From the NCBI RefSeq assembly GCF_001039355.2, contig NW_019775437.1, forward strand, positions 273,472-337,471: 64,000 bases of DNA, in the 5' to 3' direction. Shown piece by piece: positions 12,309 to 22,932 of this stretch. The DNA is from Lingula anatina. Its lineage: Eukaryota; Brachiopoda; Lingulata; Lingulida; Lingulidae. The notes under the pieces were generated by a model that saw only the letters and a program-made list of their open reading frames with translations, was not told where the DNA came from and did no database searches. Made by a program: the position numbers and the translations under genes. Numbering within the stretch: the stretch's first letter is position 1; each line of letters starts with the position of its first letter.

Positions 12309-14174
12309 GTGTGAACATGTTGCATTTCATTTGTAGGCTACGAAAGGGAGTTTTCTAGAAATAATGCCCGAACGCAGATACACTGTACAATCAATCCTAG
12401 ACCAAATGTTCAAGATGTAAAACACTTAAATGGCGCCAGCAACGAGCCCCTGTAGCCACTTTCATTGATGGTCGGACGTCCTAGCAGTCTTGGGTTTTTA
12501 AGGACGGAGATTGTTCTGCAAACAATTAGAGAATGTGGAATGGTAGTGAAGAGCGATATCCTGAATGTAAGAGGAATACTGGTACAATCTAGTTATGTAC
12601 CCAAGTCTTTTGGTTATTGAGAATTTTTGTGGTTCATGGGTCACAGATATGAATGGGATGAAATTGCATTTAGAAACTTTTTTCACTTATGGCAGTGAGC
12701 CATTTTATTTCAATAGCTAAAGGGAAAACTGAGGTTCAGAATGATCATTCCATAAATGATAAATTGATTAAGATGAATTGTGGTTCTGTGAAAATTTTAA
12801 GTCAGCCTCTACAGTTATTATAATAATTTTTAAAAAATTAAATCAAGATGTTTTATCCACATTCTAAATGCAGATAGCTTTTTACTCACAAAAACAACAT
12901 TTATGGTCGTCTTTGTTTTATTTCAATCTTAGTGATGTAGTCATTTTTCAAAATTGTGCTTTTGATGATGTGGATTTGTTCGTCAGTATAGCGTTTGAGA
13001 AGATCATAACCCGCACACTAACCATATTTCACAACTGTGTAAAATCTGACTTGGTGTAAATGCTTTTACACGAAGAGGTTTTACATTGATAGCCTGTGCA
13101 AAATCTGTAATGAAATATTTCACGTTTCAGAAAACATTTCATTATATTGTTTGCACAGTCTGCTCCTCGCGAGGGATGGCTGGGTGCACACAGTCAGCTT
13201 TCAAGATTGAGGACCGCACATTACTAATATTACTAATATTATGATTTTCTCAAGTGTTATAGTTGACAAACATGTCCAGTTCATCACATATGCACCTTTT
13301 TCTCCGGATCAAAAATTTCATATTGAAATTTACATGGACGGTCATACAGTGTAATGTGAGATCTAAAATATTTCGAAGCAAGCTTGCTTTATTCTTTACT
13401 TGCATCATAGTTGCAATGTTAAAGTTTAGTTTAGGTGCCCGAGTTATAATCATATTATCTTTGTATGTATTTTATACAAAAAAAGAACTTAAATCAAATT
13501 TTGATGGATGCTTTCACTTGTAAAAGGAGAGAGTCGATTTATATGACTTCATCCCCTTAGATAAAATTAAAATTAGTCTCGGTTTAATTATGTTAAGACT
13601 GTAGTAAATGTCTTAATTGGCTTCAGTGTCTCTTTCTGTAGGAATTACTTTGGTAAATTCTTATGCTTCTTTACGTGTACAAGTATAGTGTATATAGAGG
13701 ATAGTTTGTAATCACGATTGAAGTTTATTCAGTTGCAACATGCTGTCTAAAACTGGACGATATTCTTCCAACTGTAAGGCGCTGTGTCGATAAAGAAACT
13801 ATCATGTTATAAAAGACTGAAGTCTCCGGGCGTGGGCACTTTCCCGGCATTCCCCACGAAGGGTTTAGACGGGTTTTTCCCCACGGCCTGCAAGCATCGG
13901 ATACCAGCTTCCGACCACAGGACTAGCGTTATAATATAAATTATCAGACTGTTTGTGTTCCGATGTTAGATGATAAAAACAGAAAAGGAAAATCTTAACT
14001 TTCAATAATACTACCATTCATTGATTCATTGCGTTTACATAATCGATAAATAATTACTAAAGTGTTATTGAAATTGAATGCTACTGTTAAAATTGTACGT
14101 TATAGTTGAATAAAAGTTGTAATCTAATTTTTTTATTTGTTGATAAACGAAAGACGTGAACAGATGTTGACAAA

Positions 14175-14453
14175 ACGATTCGAATTAAGCATTATTTAAA
14201 TAAATATATTAAGAATGAACTCACTAAATATATATTCAAATTTCAAGATTTAGTTATTTTGTTTTGTAATAATTTTTGTTGTATATTCGATTGAGAGAGC
14301 ACATCTGAGATGATCGCACGATTCGAATTAAGCATTATTTAAATAAATGTATTAAGAATGAACTCATTAAATATAAATTTAAATTTCAAGACTTGGTTAT
14401 TTTGTTGTGTAATAATTTTGTTGTATATTCGATTGAGAGACCACATCTGAGAT
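14175..14453. repeat. Direct tandem duplication, ~143-bp unit x2
   Basis: Both copies begin ACGATTCGAATTAAGC (near 14175 and 14318) and end with GTATATTCGATTGAGAG followed by ACATCTGAGAT. They differ by scattered substitutions and small indels. The unit is AT-rich and non-coding. Confidence 0.9.
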
Positions 14454-14967
14454 TATAATCAGTTATATAAAGTTCTGCTTACTTCAGGAAGATTTATTAC
14501 CTTTTACATCCACACACATAGGCAGCCAGTTTGGGCAAATGACGCCACTCTCGCTTAAATACTAGTTTTTGGAAACTTAAATTTCGATCGTTATATTTCA
14601 AAAATGAATGCAGCTGCAGGTTATAAAATTCATCCATGTAAAATTCACCTTGAACACTTATGCACCACTGCCAATTCCTTGTTTAAAAAACATGAATTTA
14701 TATTTCTTTGTGTTGATCGTTGGTCGCCCAAACACCCTTGGTTGGTTTAAAAAATTGATTTTAATCATTAAAAATAACAAGAATTATTCTGACGTATATT
14801 TCTAGTTATGAGACGTAAAACTCATTTTTCTACTCTCTTTGATCATTTTTAACATTAAAAAGGCCATAACCGCGGTGTAAACTTCCAAAAATCGATGCAA
14901 ATGCACATTACGATTTTATAAAGGTAAACAAGAAATTATAAACAAGCTTTTAATGTTCACTGATTTA

Positions 14968-14970
<3 letters not shown>

Positions 14971-15007
<37 letters not shown>
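14971..15007. repeat. (CT)n microsatellite
   Basis: About 18 uninterrupted CT units. Confidence 0.95.
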
Positions 15008-15011
<4 letters not shown>

Positions 15012-15102
15012 ATTTCGGAATCCGTGTTCTTTTCAAATTCAACTTTTATTCAATAAGACCAAGCGTGCATTTTTTTTCGGTCACACTGGCCCCTACGTTA
15101 TT

Positions 15103-15328
15103 CAGGGGCATTTGAAAGGGGGGTTGGGGGTCGGGGGGGGGGGGGGGGGGGGGGGGGGCGGATGCAAAACCGACCCCCACCCCACCCCCTAGCTTTGGCG
15201 TGGGATTCGGGGCCCGCTGATGTTACAATTTAAATTGAAGAGGGGACTTTTGGTGTGTTTTTTTTTCGGAAATCGAAGGGGGGAGGTTCATGACCCCCCT
15301 GACACACCCTTAAACCCCCTCCCCACTG
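15103..15328. mobile_element. hAT-like MITE copy (diverged, G-tract expanded)
   Basis: The left end is CAGGGGC and the right end CCCCACTG. The interior keeps family landmarks shared with 59764-60042: 'ggatgcaaaaccgaccc', 'tggcgtgg', a 'cggaaatcgaa' segment and a CCCCCCTGACAC stretch. A run of over 20 G interrupts it at 15135-15158. Flanks share TTATT, compatible with an imperfect target duplication. Confidence 0.6.
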
Positions 15329-16364
15329 TTATTGCTTTTTTTAACCTCAAACATGGATCTTTGTGGAAATGAAATAATAACTGCATCATATGACCCAGTC
15401 CCATTCGACTGAGCCAGCTCAGAGAGAAATTCAGTTTTCGGGCAAGACTTTCAATAAAAACAACCCCCTTCAAGAACAAGAAATTCTGGATCTGCCCCTT
15501 GTAAAATGATGACATTTTGGACATTTAAAAAAGAAAATGATTTGAAACCGTGAACTTGGCCTTCGCTTATCACGGGCCCGAAGCGGGTTTGATAGACGGC
15601 CGCAACGCAAACCAACAGCACGCATGTGCCAAAGGAAGTAAACTTGTGCAGATGGCAGTCAGCGGCTCGAATCGATCGGTACAACTTACGCTTTCCTTCG
15701 AGTTGTTGGAAATGTGGTAGATTCTAGTTTTCGGAGTTTCTTTTCGCATTTCTTTCTCTAAGGGCGTGTTGGAAGGATCATTCTCAATCCCAAGCGCGTT
15801 GTACGTATTGTGAATGCATCACATGATAAAAGTGTGAGGACGACTGAATCCAAGTACAGCCAGGTCAAGCAGTCATTTGCGAGTAGACGAGTAGCCCTGG
15901 CAAATTCTTGGTTAATTAAGTTTTGATGTATCAAAATTTAAACAAGGAAAGCAGTCAGAGGTGCATGCAGACCTCCATCAAGACAAAAAGCTGTCTAATA
16001 GTAAACAGTTAATTAATAAATAAATTGGTTAAAGGATATCATCACCAAATCAGTCAGTATCATATCTGGCCTATCCTGAAAATTTCATCAAAATTAGTGG
16101 CATATGCTGATGACAAGTATAAGGTAAAATACATGCATACAGGTATTTAGTGTCAATATTTATATATATAATCATATACTAGTAGATAATCATGAATCAA
16201 ACATCTAAGTGCATTTGTATAAAATATGGAAAATTAAACTAATCAACTACGCTAGTCTTGTGCATAGGAGGAGAAATTTCACCAATTTGTGGACTTACTG
16301 TTAAGGATAAAGCAAACTTTTTTGTTAAATTCTTTCATCATTGTAGAGGGAACAGAAACCAGTC

Positions 16365-19300
16365 ATGTCACAAATATTTGAAGAAAATGGAGTAAAAATT
16401 GCTGTGAATAAAAATCACGCCACTCCAGAGAAGACTGACACTTTCTACAACCCACGCATGACCATATGCAGGTGATTCATTTTTAATTTTGTCAGTGTAA
16501 AGAGAATGATACATTTTATTTAGGATTCAATAATAATGTTCTTTCAGGCAAGAAATATTCATTCAGTCAAATCTTCTGTGTAAAAGTCTTTAAAACTTTT
16601 AACTTTAAAAAGATTAAACCTTTAAAAAATTGCATCAATGAAAATAGTTTTTTATTTCACAGGGAAATTTCTTTGTCTGTTTTGAGTGCCTTCTGCTCAG
16701 AGTTAGAAGATAAGACACCAGAGTGCCTAGACGCATTTTCAGCTACTGGTAAGCTTTCAAGTCTTCATCAATATACATACGGGCACATGCACGCACATGC
16801 GTACACACACTTAGACTTGCTCATGTGTCAGGAGCAGATCCAGAGATATTTTCTGACAGTATTCCAAATTATCTTTGTTGATCCATCCTCCATTTTTGAT
16901 GGTCTTCCAACAGAAAAAATAGATACCCGTCAATGTAAACAATGTAAAAACTGACTGTCTTCCAGAAGATGGCCTGAATCTGCCTGAGACCACTACTATA
17001 CACAGAAGCACATGTACACATATGTGTACACCCTCACAGACCTGCAAATGTGTGACCTTTAACTTTAACCTTTAAAATTAAAGTAACTAGACAAGTGTAG
17101 AAACCTGAGCTGAAATTTCCTTTGTTGGAAGATTTTCTATTTAGAAGTGGCAAATTTGGTTGAGGCTATACATGAATACATTTTATGTGGTACTGGGTAT
17201 ATATTTTCCTTCTTGATAATTTTCTCAGTGTCCCTGTCTGTTAAATTATTTTATTTTAAAATCAGGCCCGTAGCTTGGGGGAGGGGGTGAAATAACCACT
17301 TTTTTTGTCAGGAAAAAGTCCATTCTGGGTAAAATTTGATCTAAGTACACTAATATTTCATTAAAAAAGGTCCACTTTTTCAGAAAAAGAACCTCCCTTT
17401 TCAAATTGCTGGCTACAGGCCTGAAAAAAGGTTTCTTTAATAAAAGATGATGGCTTAAAATATGTAATTCTTCAATTATAACATTACATCAGTGACAGTG
17501 CATTGATTTAGTGCACTTACCATCCATATTTTATACATATCTGATTTTTCAAAGGCATATCTGGACTACAGTGGAAGAAACACCTCGGACACAAGATCAA
17601 GGTCACAGTGAATGACGCCAATGCTGACGCAGTACAGAATATCAAAGACAATTGTGCCTTGAATGGAGTTGAATTTCACCAGAATGTAGAAATCAAACCA
17701 GGGAATGACCAGAATGGAGGACCAGATGTTATTGATAGTGGGGAAAAGCAAGAAGACCTTAGTAAAGTGGAGGTTTTTCAAGCAGATGCCAATGTTTTGT
17801 TATACTTAAGGAGTTTTGATTTTGTGTGAGTAAATAAAACTGTTATTCGTTTTCTTCAAACACATCTCCCAACCAGTTTCATTGTCTGATATTGCTTTTC
17901 TCCTTATAATTGAGTTAATGCAATTAAAATCTATTGTGATAGGTTGCTGTGAATGATTCCTTTTATTATTACTATTAAAAACATTTCAGAAATCTGGATC
18001 CATATGGATGTGCAGTGCATTTTCTCGAGTCAGCTTTTCGCAACACTCGGAATGGAGGGATCATCGTCATAACCTCTACCGATGTAGCGTCACTGTATGG
18101 GAAGTGCAGCCATGTTGGACTGAGGAATTATGGGGCATATGTTGTGAAGACAGACTACATGAAGGAAATGGCTGCAAGGATGGTGTTGGGGGCTGCTGCA
18201 AGGTGAGATATACTGTACCCGTAACCCTGATTTTCTCTTTCAATGATACCGATTTGGATTTAAGATGTTGTTCTGATTTTAGCTGCAATCAAAAGAGATT
18301 TTACCTTCAATCAAAAGAGATTTTACCTTCAATCAAAAGATCTACACGTATATTGTATGTCTCAAAAATCTAGGAAACATTTAATACAAATGGTGTTACG
18401 CTGATTTATCATCTGTTTTGAAAGGAACAGTTGCGTTGTTGTCAAAGTTTGTAAATAGTATCTTGTCATTTTTAAATCATCTTATGTATGCAGTGTACTA
18501 GTAGGTGTTATAAGAACTGAACTGTTTGAGGTGTTTTAGTTACTGTAGTTAAAAGTTATATGTTATCTTTTTTCAAGGTGAGTTACAATATTTAACACAT
18601 TGCTTTTTCCAACCACTTATACATATTGACTACAGATAATTTGGACAAAACGAAAATGACCAATGGAAATCGTAACACTCAAAAGAATCAGGCCCAGCAA
18701 TTTCTTATGTCTCTTTTATTTCCTAAGATGTGCCACAAGATGTAACAAGGGGTTTGAGGTCTTGGTCTCCATTGCCGTGGAACATTTTGTACTGGTGGCA
18801 GTAAGGATATGTCGTGGCCCGAAATACGCAGATGCAATAGTTCCCCTGGTCCAGCGAGTTCTTCACTGCCAGATATGTGAAGAGAGGGTCTTCTATCCCC
18901 CGGCTCACACACCTGTAGGTTAGTATGGTGTAGACTTTCTTCTGTATATTGTTAAATGATTACAGATTTTGACATTTACCAATTGGCAGAGAAGCAGAGT
19001 CACTGAAGGTCAGTTATTTTTAATGAGTTAACTTCCTGGTCAACAAACTCATTTATATTTTGGATATCCATGGTCACTATATGTCAGCAAAAATTTCTCG
19101 ATGTGTCTGAACTATTTTCGATTAATTAAAAAATTTGTAATAATGTTACAAACTAGTTAAAGTGGGTTTGGTGTTTTGGTCACTTCTCCAAGGTTCAACA
19201 CTCAACTGGGATAGGCGACTTTGGCATTGGTCAATTATCCCAGCCTCAACCTAGCCAAGAGGTGACCTCAACAGAAGTCAATCATTGTACAGCATATTTG

Positions 19301-21238
19301 TAGGACTTAACATATCTAGTTGATTGAAAAGATGCAGCAAGGTGTGTATATGACATTTTCTCATGCTTTGCAGTGATTAAAATCACATGCACCTGGCCAA
19401 TTCATGGCATGTCCTTTAGTTAAACCAGTAAGAACTGTACACCTTCATATATAATATTTATGTGTTTTTATTTTTGTAGAGGCCCCGTACACCCTGCTTG
19501 CATGTGACTGTACACAGAAGTATCCTGGGAAGACAGCATTGGACCTAGGTCCCGTGTGGTGAGTGGATGGGTGTGGTGAATGGGTGGATGGGTGGGTGGG
19601 TATGGTACTGAGGTGGGTGGGTGGGTGGGGTGAGTGGATAGGTGGATGGGTGGGTGTGGTGAGAGGGTGGGTGGGTGTGGTAGTGAGGTGGGTTGGTGGG
19701 TATGGTAGTAAGGTGGTTGGGTATGGGAGTGAGGTATGTGGGTGGTATGTGGGTGACCCGTGAACTTGAGGTACATATTTTTGTGATTATATTTAACCTG
19801 GATCTTGTGTCACAAGCACGGTGGATAAGTATTGTGAGAGTAAGGTAGTGATGTTTTGGGGTTGGGTTTTGAAGGGGAGGTTTGAGCTTTTAACATTTGG
19901 TAAGTTCTTAAAAGAGAAACAATAAAACAAAAATTTGCAAAATAACAATGTTCCAATGAGAGGTTGTCGGAAATTGAAAGCAGACAATTTTCTTTCATAC
20001 TTATTAATTAGGGTGCCGTATCATTTACTCACACCTTAAATGTGAAATGTTTTGGATTGAAAAAAACTTTTTTTATCTAAGATGTCAACCTCTTCATAAT
20101 TGAAAATATACAGTTATTAGAATAACAATATGAAATGTGGATTGTTGCTTTTCTTCCAGGATTGGTAAGATCTTCTCCTGCACGTTCATCAGTAAAATGC
20201 TCAAGTCTGCGAGGAATCTGAAGCTGAGTTCTAGACTTTGCTCTTTGTTAGAGACAGTGCATTGTGAGGCTTCGTGTCCAGATCTAGTGACACCAAGAAC
20301 ATTAACTAACCACTCACATCCAGAGATTACAGATGAAATGAGAGGAAAAGAAAGTGGCCTCTATGAAGGTGGACAAAATGAGAGTCTCATAGAAAAAACA
20401 CATAACCAGACCCAGGGATGTGTTAATATAAGTGAACTAGAGGATGCTCCAATTACCAGTAACTTTGAAAATGTGGAAACAACAAAGGGTGTAACAAATA
20501 TAAGTCAGGGAGAAACATCTTCATCTCTGAAGAGAAAATCTGAGGCTTTAGAGTCACCAGAGGGAGGCACGGTGGCCAAGAAGAGAAAACCTCAAACCTT
20601 GAGTGTTGAGGACCCAGTCCCTTTCTATTACAGTGTTCACAGACACAGGATCAAAGGGGTGGATTTGCCAAAGTAAGAATAACTGATAGATTTGGATCTT
20701 GGATTTTATCAAGTATAATAATTTTATTTTATCTAGTATAATAATTATTTTTGAGAAGAATAGTATTAATTTTTTAATGCCTGACTAACCAAGAGTATCT
20801 TCATGAATTTATGACTTTGAAATGTGGATGAATATTTGAAAGGAGTTACTTGGATATGTAGAAATGGTCATAATTGCTTTGAGAATTTAATTTCAAAAAT
20901 TGATTTCTTAAATTTGGTGGACAGTCAATTATACAGTTGAATTTTAGCTGGTTCAGATATTAGAAATGTAGTTTCTTTTTGAAAATGATAAAAATTTTAT
21001 TGCCATCTTTGCTATTATTATAAGGTACTAAGATATGTTCAGCTCCAGTGTGTTTGTGTAATAATAAAATTATCTTTTTCTTTCTTTCAGAGCCCCCAAA
21101 CTAGTCAAATTCCTCCAGTCGGAGGGATATTGTGCCAGTCGAACCCATTTCGATCCAACTGCTGTGAAAACTTCTGCCAATCTTTCACAGTTGAAGGCAG
21201 TGTTATTAAAACATTGCAAGACTGTTGATACCACCTGA
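16365..21238 (+). CDS. TRMT1L: tRNA (guanine-N2)-dimethyltransferase, TRMT1-like
   Basis: Eight coding exons join in phase: 16365-16471, 16663-16748, 17555-17825, 17990-18202, 18728-18918, 19480-19558, 20160-20672, 21091-21238 (1608 nt, 535 aa). The Trm1 family transfers methyl groups from S-adenosylmethionine to guanines at the tRNA elbow (positions 26/27). Landmarks are FYNPRM near residue 28, the SAM-binding DAFSATG near 57, NDAN near 80, the catalytic LDPYG near 156, TSTD near 187, and the TRMT1L-type RCNKGFEVL near 228. The last distinguishes it from TRMT1. Cysteine pairs CQIC and CDCTQ (residues ~275-305) suggest zinc binding. A disordered insert (residues ~360-465) carries a bipartite KRK...KKRK nuclear signal. 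Human TRMT1L is longer, with N-terminal zinc fingers. Here the first ATG lies 18 bases inside an exon with an upstream acceptor, so a further 5' exon is possible but I found none. Confidence 0.94.
17263..17423. mobile_element. MITE with CAGGCC(C/T)GTAGC terminal inverted repeats, TRMT1L intron 2
   Basis: The left end CAGGCCCGTAGC is inverted at the right end GGCTACAGGCCTG, allowing one mismatch and one extra base. The 161-bp interior includes paired 'aaaaagtcca' and 'aaaaggtcca' words and no coding. The CAG start suggests hAT. Confidence 0.65.
18286..18340. repeat. 22-bp direct repeat, 2.5 copies, TRMT1L intron 4
   Basis: CAATCAAAAGAGATTTTACC TT is repeated perfectly at 18286 and 18308, with a partial third copy from 18330. 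Confidence 0.9.
19559..19760 (+). repeat. G-rich minisatellite starting at the TRMT1L exon 6 splice donor
   Basis: Degenerate GGTGGGTG/GTGGTGAGTGGATGG units run for about 200 bases from the first intronic base. The G-strand is the transcribed (sense) strand. The real donor GTGAGT at 19559 is followed by further GGTGAGTGG copies, so decoy donors sit just downstream. Runs of GGG could fold as G-quadruplexes in the pre-mRNA. Confidence 0.85.
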
Positions 21239-21395
21239 CCAAATTTTGTTTGATGTCGAGCTATTAGCCAGTAGACAGATGCCTCAAAATCACAAATTGT
21301 CAATTTTTTAAAAATGAACAAAATGCATTACAGAAACTGGACTTAATTAAGGAAGTTTCTTATATAAGAGAAGAGGTTTTTTCACATATTGGCAC

Positions 21396-21401
21396 AATAA
21401 A
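21396..21401 (+). terminator. TRMT1L poly(A) signal candidate
   Basis: A canonical AATAAA 158 bases after the TRMT1L stop, just before the inverted-repeat element at 21423. Confidence 0.55.
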
Positions 21402-21422
21402 CATAATATGGAAATTGACTTA

Positions 21423-21697
21423 GGTCGCATTCACAACAGATGATCTTTAGATCTACTGGTCCGAGGATAAAATATTGCAGACCCTACTTGAAAACAAGAC
21501 CTTCTAATCCCTTAGTCTCTATATATTTGCCTTCCCTGCAGGGACCTAGCAATTAAACCATGAAGTGAAGTGGATATTTAATCCATGTGGAGGCGAAGAG
21601 ACCATAAAAGGATTAGGCGATCTTGCTTTCATGTGGGGTCCGCCATGTTTGATCCGCAGGTCAGTAGATTCGAGGATCATCTGTTCTGAATGTAACC
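21423..21697. mobile_element. MITE family A, member 1 (long form)
   Basis: The left arm GGTCGCATTCACAACAGATG is inverted at the right end (CATCTGTTCTGAATGTAACC). The interior shares 'gaccc...acttgaaaac', 'ggattagg..g..' and 'ccatgtttgatcc' landmarks, in the same order, with the elements at 23225 and 49832. This copy is about 100 bp longer than the other two. It encodes no protein. Confidence 0.7.
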
Positions 21698-22745
21698 TTA
21701 GGTGCCCAGACTGTTTTTCTTTCAATATTAATACAAAAACTCTGAGCCAGTTTCAAATTTTGTATGTTGTGATTTTGCAATATTAATTTGATAATTTTTT
21801 CATCTGCTTTATTGAGCAAAGAATATATATTTTAATATACTAGCCACAGTCTCGAGATAAAATGTTTTACCCCTAATTACAGTGCTTTGTGCAATTTGGA
21901 GAAGTTCATATTAGTTTATTGTAAAATTATGCTGTTTCACACACTTGTAATATTGTACGAGCTCAGTTATAGAACATAAAATTTACTTTGAAATTAAGAT
22001 CAAAATGATGTATCTGAGCCATATTTGAAAATGACAAAGTTTGTATTTTCATAAAAAATTAAATAATAAAACTTCACTGGGTATCTTGTAATATTTTATT
22101 TTGTACATATATACAAAAAAATTGGCTTGCAATCTTTACAATTTTGCAATGCTTGGGTCCACATAGCTTTTTAACTGCACAGGCTTTACTTCTAGACTGC
22201 ATTTTCTGGCACAAGGAAATTTCTTGACTTTTGAGACCCTATGTGTTCTAATAAACAATAAATCTTAGCAGTTGCCCACTTTTATAAACCACAATCTCGT
22301 ATCTTAATGGGCTTATTTTATCCATAACTTAAAGGTGGGATGGACATCTGATTTCAGCAACACTGCTACAGAACGTGACAATGTAAACAAATAAAAGATA
22401 CTGAAATTGTTTCATACACGCTACTAGTTACAGACATCATCAATATTAACACATCTTAGCTTGGAATGGACAAATATCACTGAAATGTGTGATATGAAAC
22501 TACAAATACTTGAATGGGTCAATACATTGCATCACTGAACTATTCAAGAATGGGAAAACATATTGGAAATGTGAAGATGCAATGTGAAAACATGAAGCTC
22601 CATGGAAATGCACGCTTATTTTAACTGCACTAGCCAAATGCTTTACATGTAGAGCATTCTATATAAGTAGCAATAATGACAAACACTTGGACACAAATGC
22701 CTGGGTCTTGGTAATCTCACCAAGGGGTGACCATCCAACGCCAGA

Positions 22746-22751
22746 TTTATT
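22746..22751 (-). terminator. SEC22B poly(A) signal candidate
   Basis: AATAAA on the minus strand 182 bases beyond the SEC22B stop codon. Confidence 0.45.
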
Positions 22752-22932
22752 GTCACCTGTAAGCATCAAAAACTCGAAGAAATGCATTTTTTTTTTACCA
22801 AATGGAAAAGTCTTGGTCATCAGATGACTTACTGTGAATTTTGACCAATACGCAAGCCCCCATTGTCCACAATCTATTTGCAGCATGCTCTTGAAAGAAT
22901 TTGAACATCATGTCTATACCCGAAGATCAGTT

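Larger units (their letters stand above)
11041..15102. other. Gene-free stretch with homopolymers and a tandem duplication
   Basis: No conserved gene was recognised. A short basic open stretch near 11490-11750 has several cysteines but no family I know. It contains an A-tract (11750-11774), a very long T-tract (12245-12301), a GC-richer hairpin-prone patch at 13825-13925, a 143-bp tandem duplication (14175-14453) and a CT microsatellite (14971-15007). Confidence 0.55.
21239..22745. other. Convergent TRMT1L/SEC22B intergenic region and 3' UTRs
   Basis: It holds the 3' UTR of TRMT1L, the MITE at 21423-21697, and probably the outer 3' UTR of SEC22B from the other strand. Plus- and minus-strand AATAAA hexamers cluster near 22060-22100 as well. 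No further gene was seen. Confidence 0.6.

Noticed and set aside
13825-13925. GC-richer patch with short inverted words, considered as a small RNA gene
   Set aside because: No recognisable snRNA, tRNA or 5S box, and the hairpins are short.
15288-15684. Two overlapping minus-strand frames upstream of TRMT1L
   Set aside because: They overlap a MITE copy and have no recognisable domain or splice-phase connection to a neighbour.
15653-15721. Possible TRMT1L upstream exon starting ATGGCAGTCAGC
   Set aside because: Its only nearby donor leaves a phase that creates a stop when joined to the exon at 16347.
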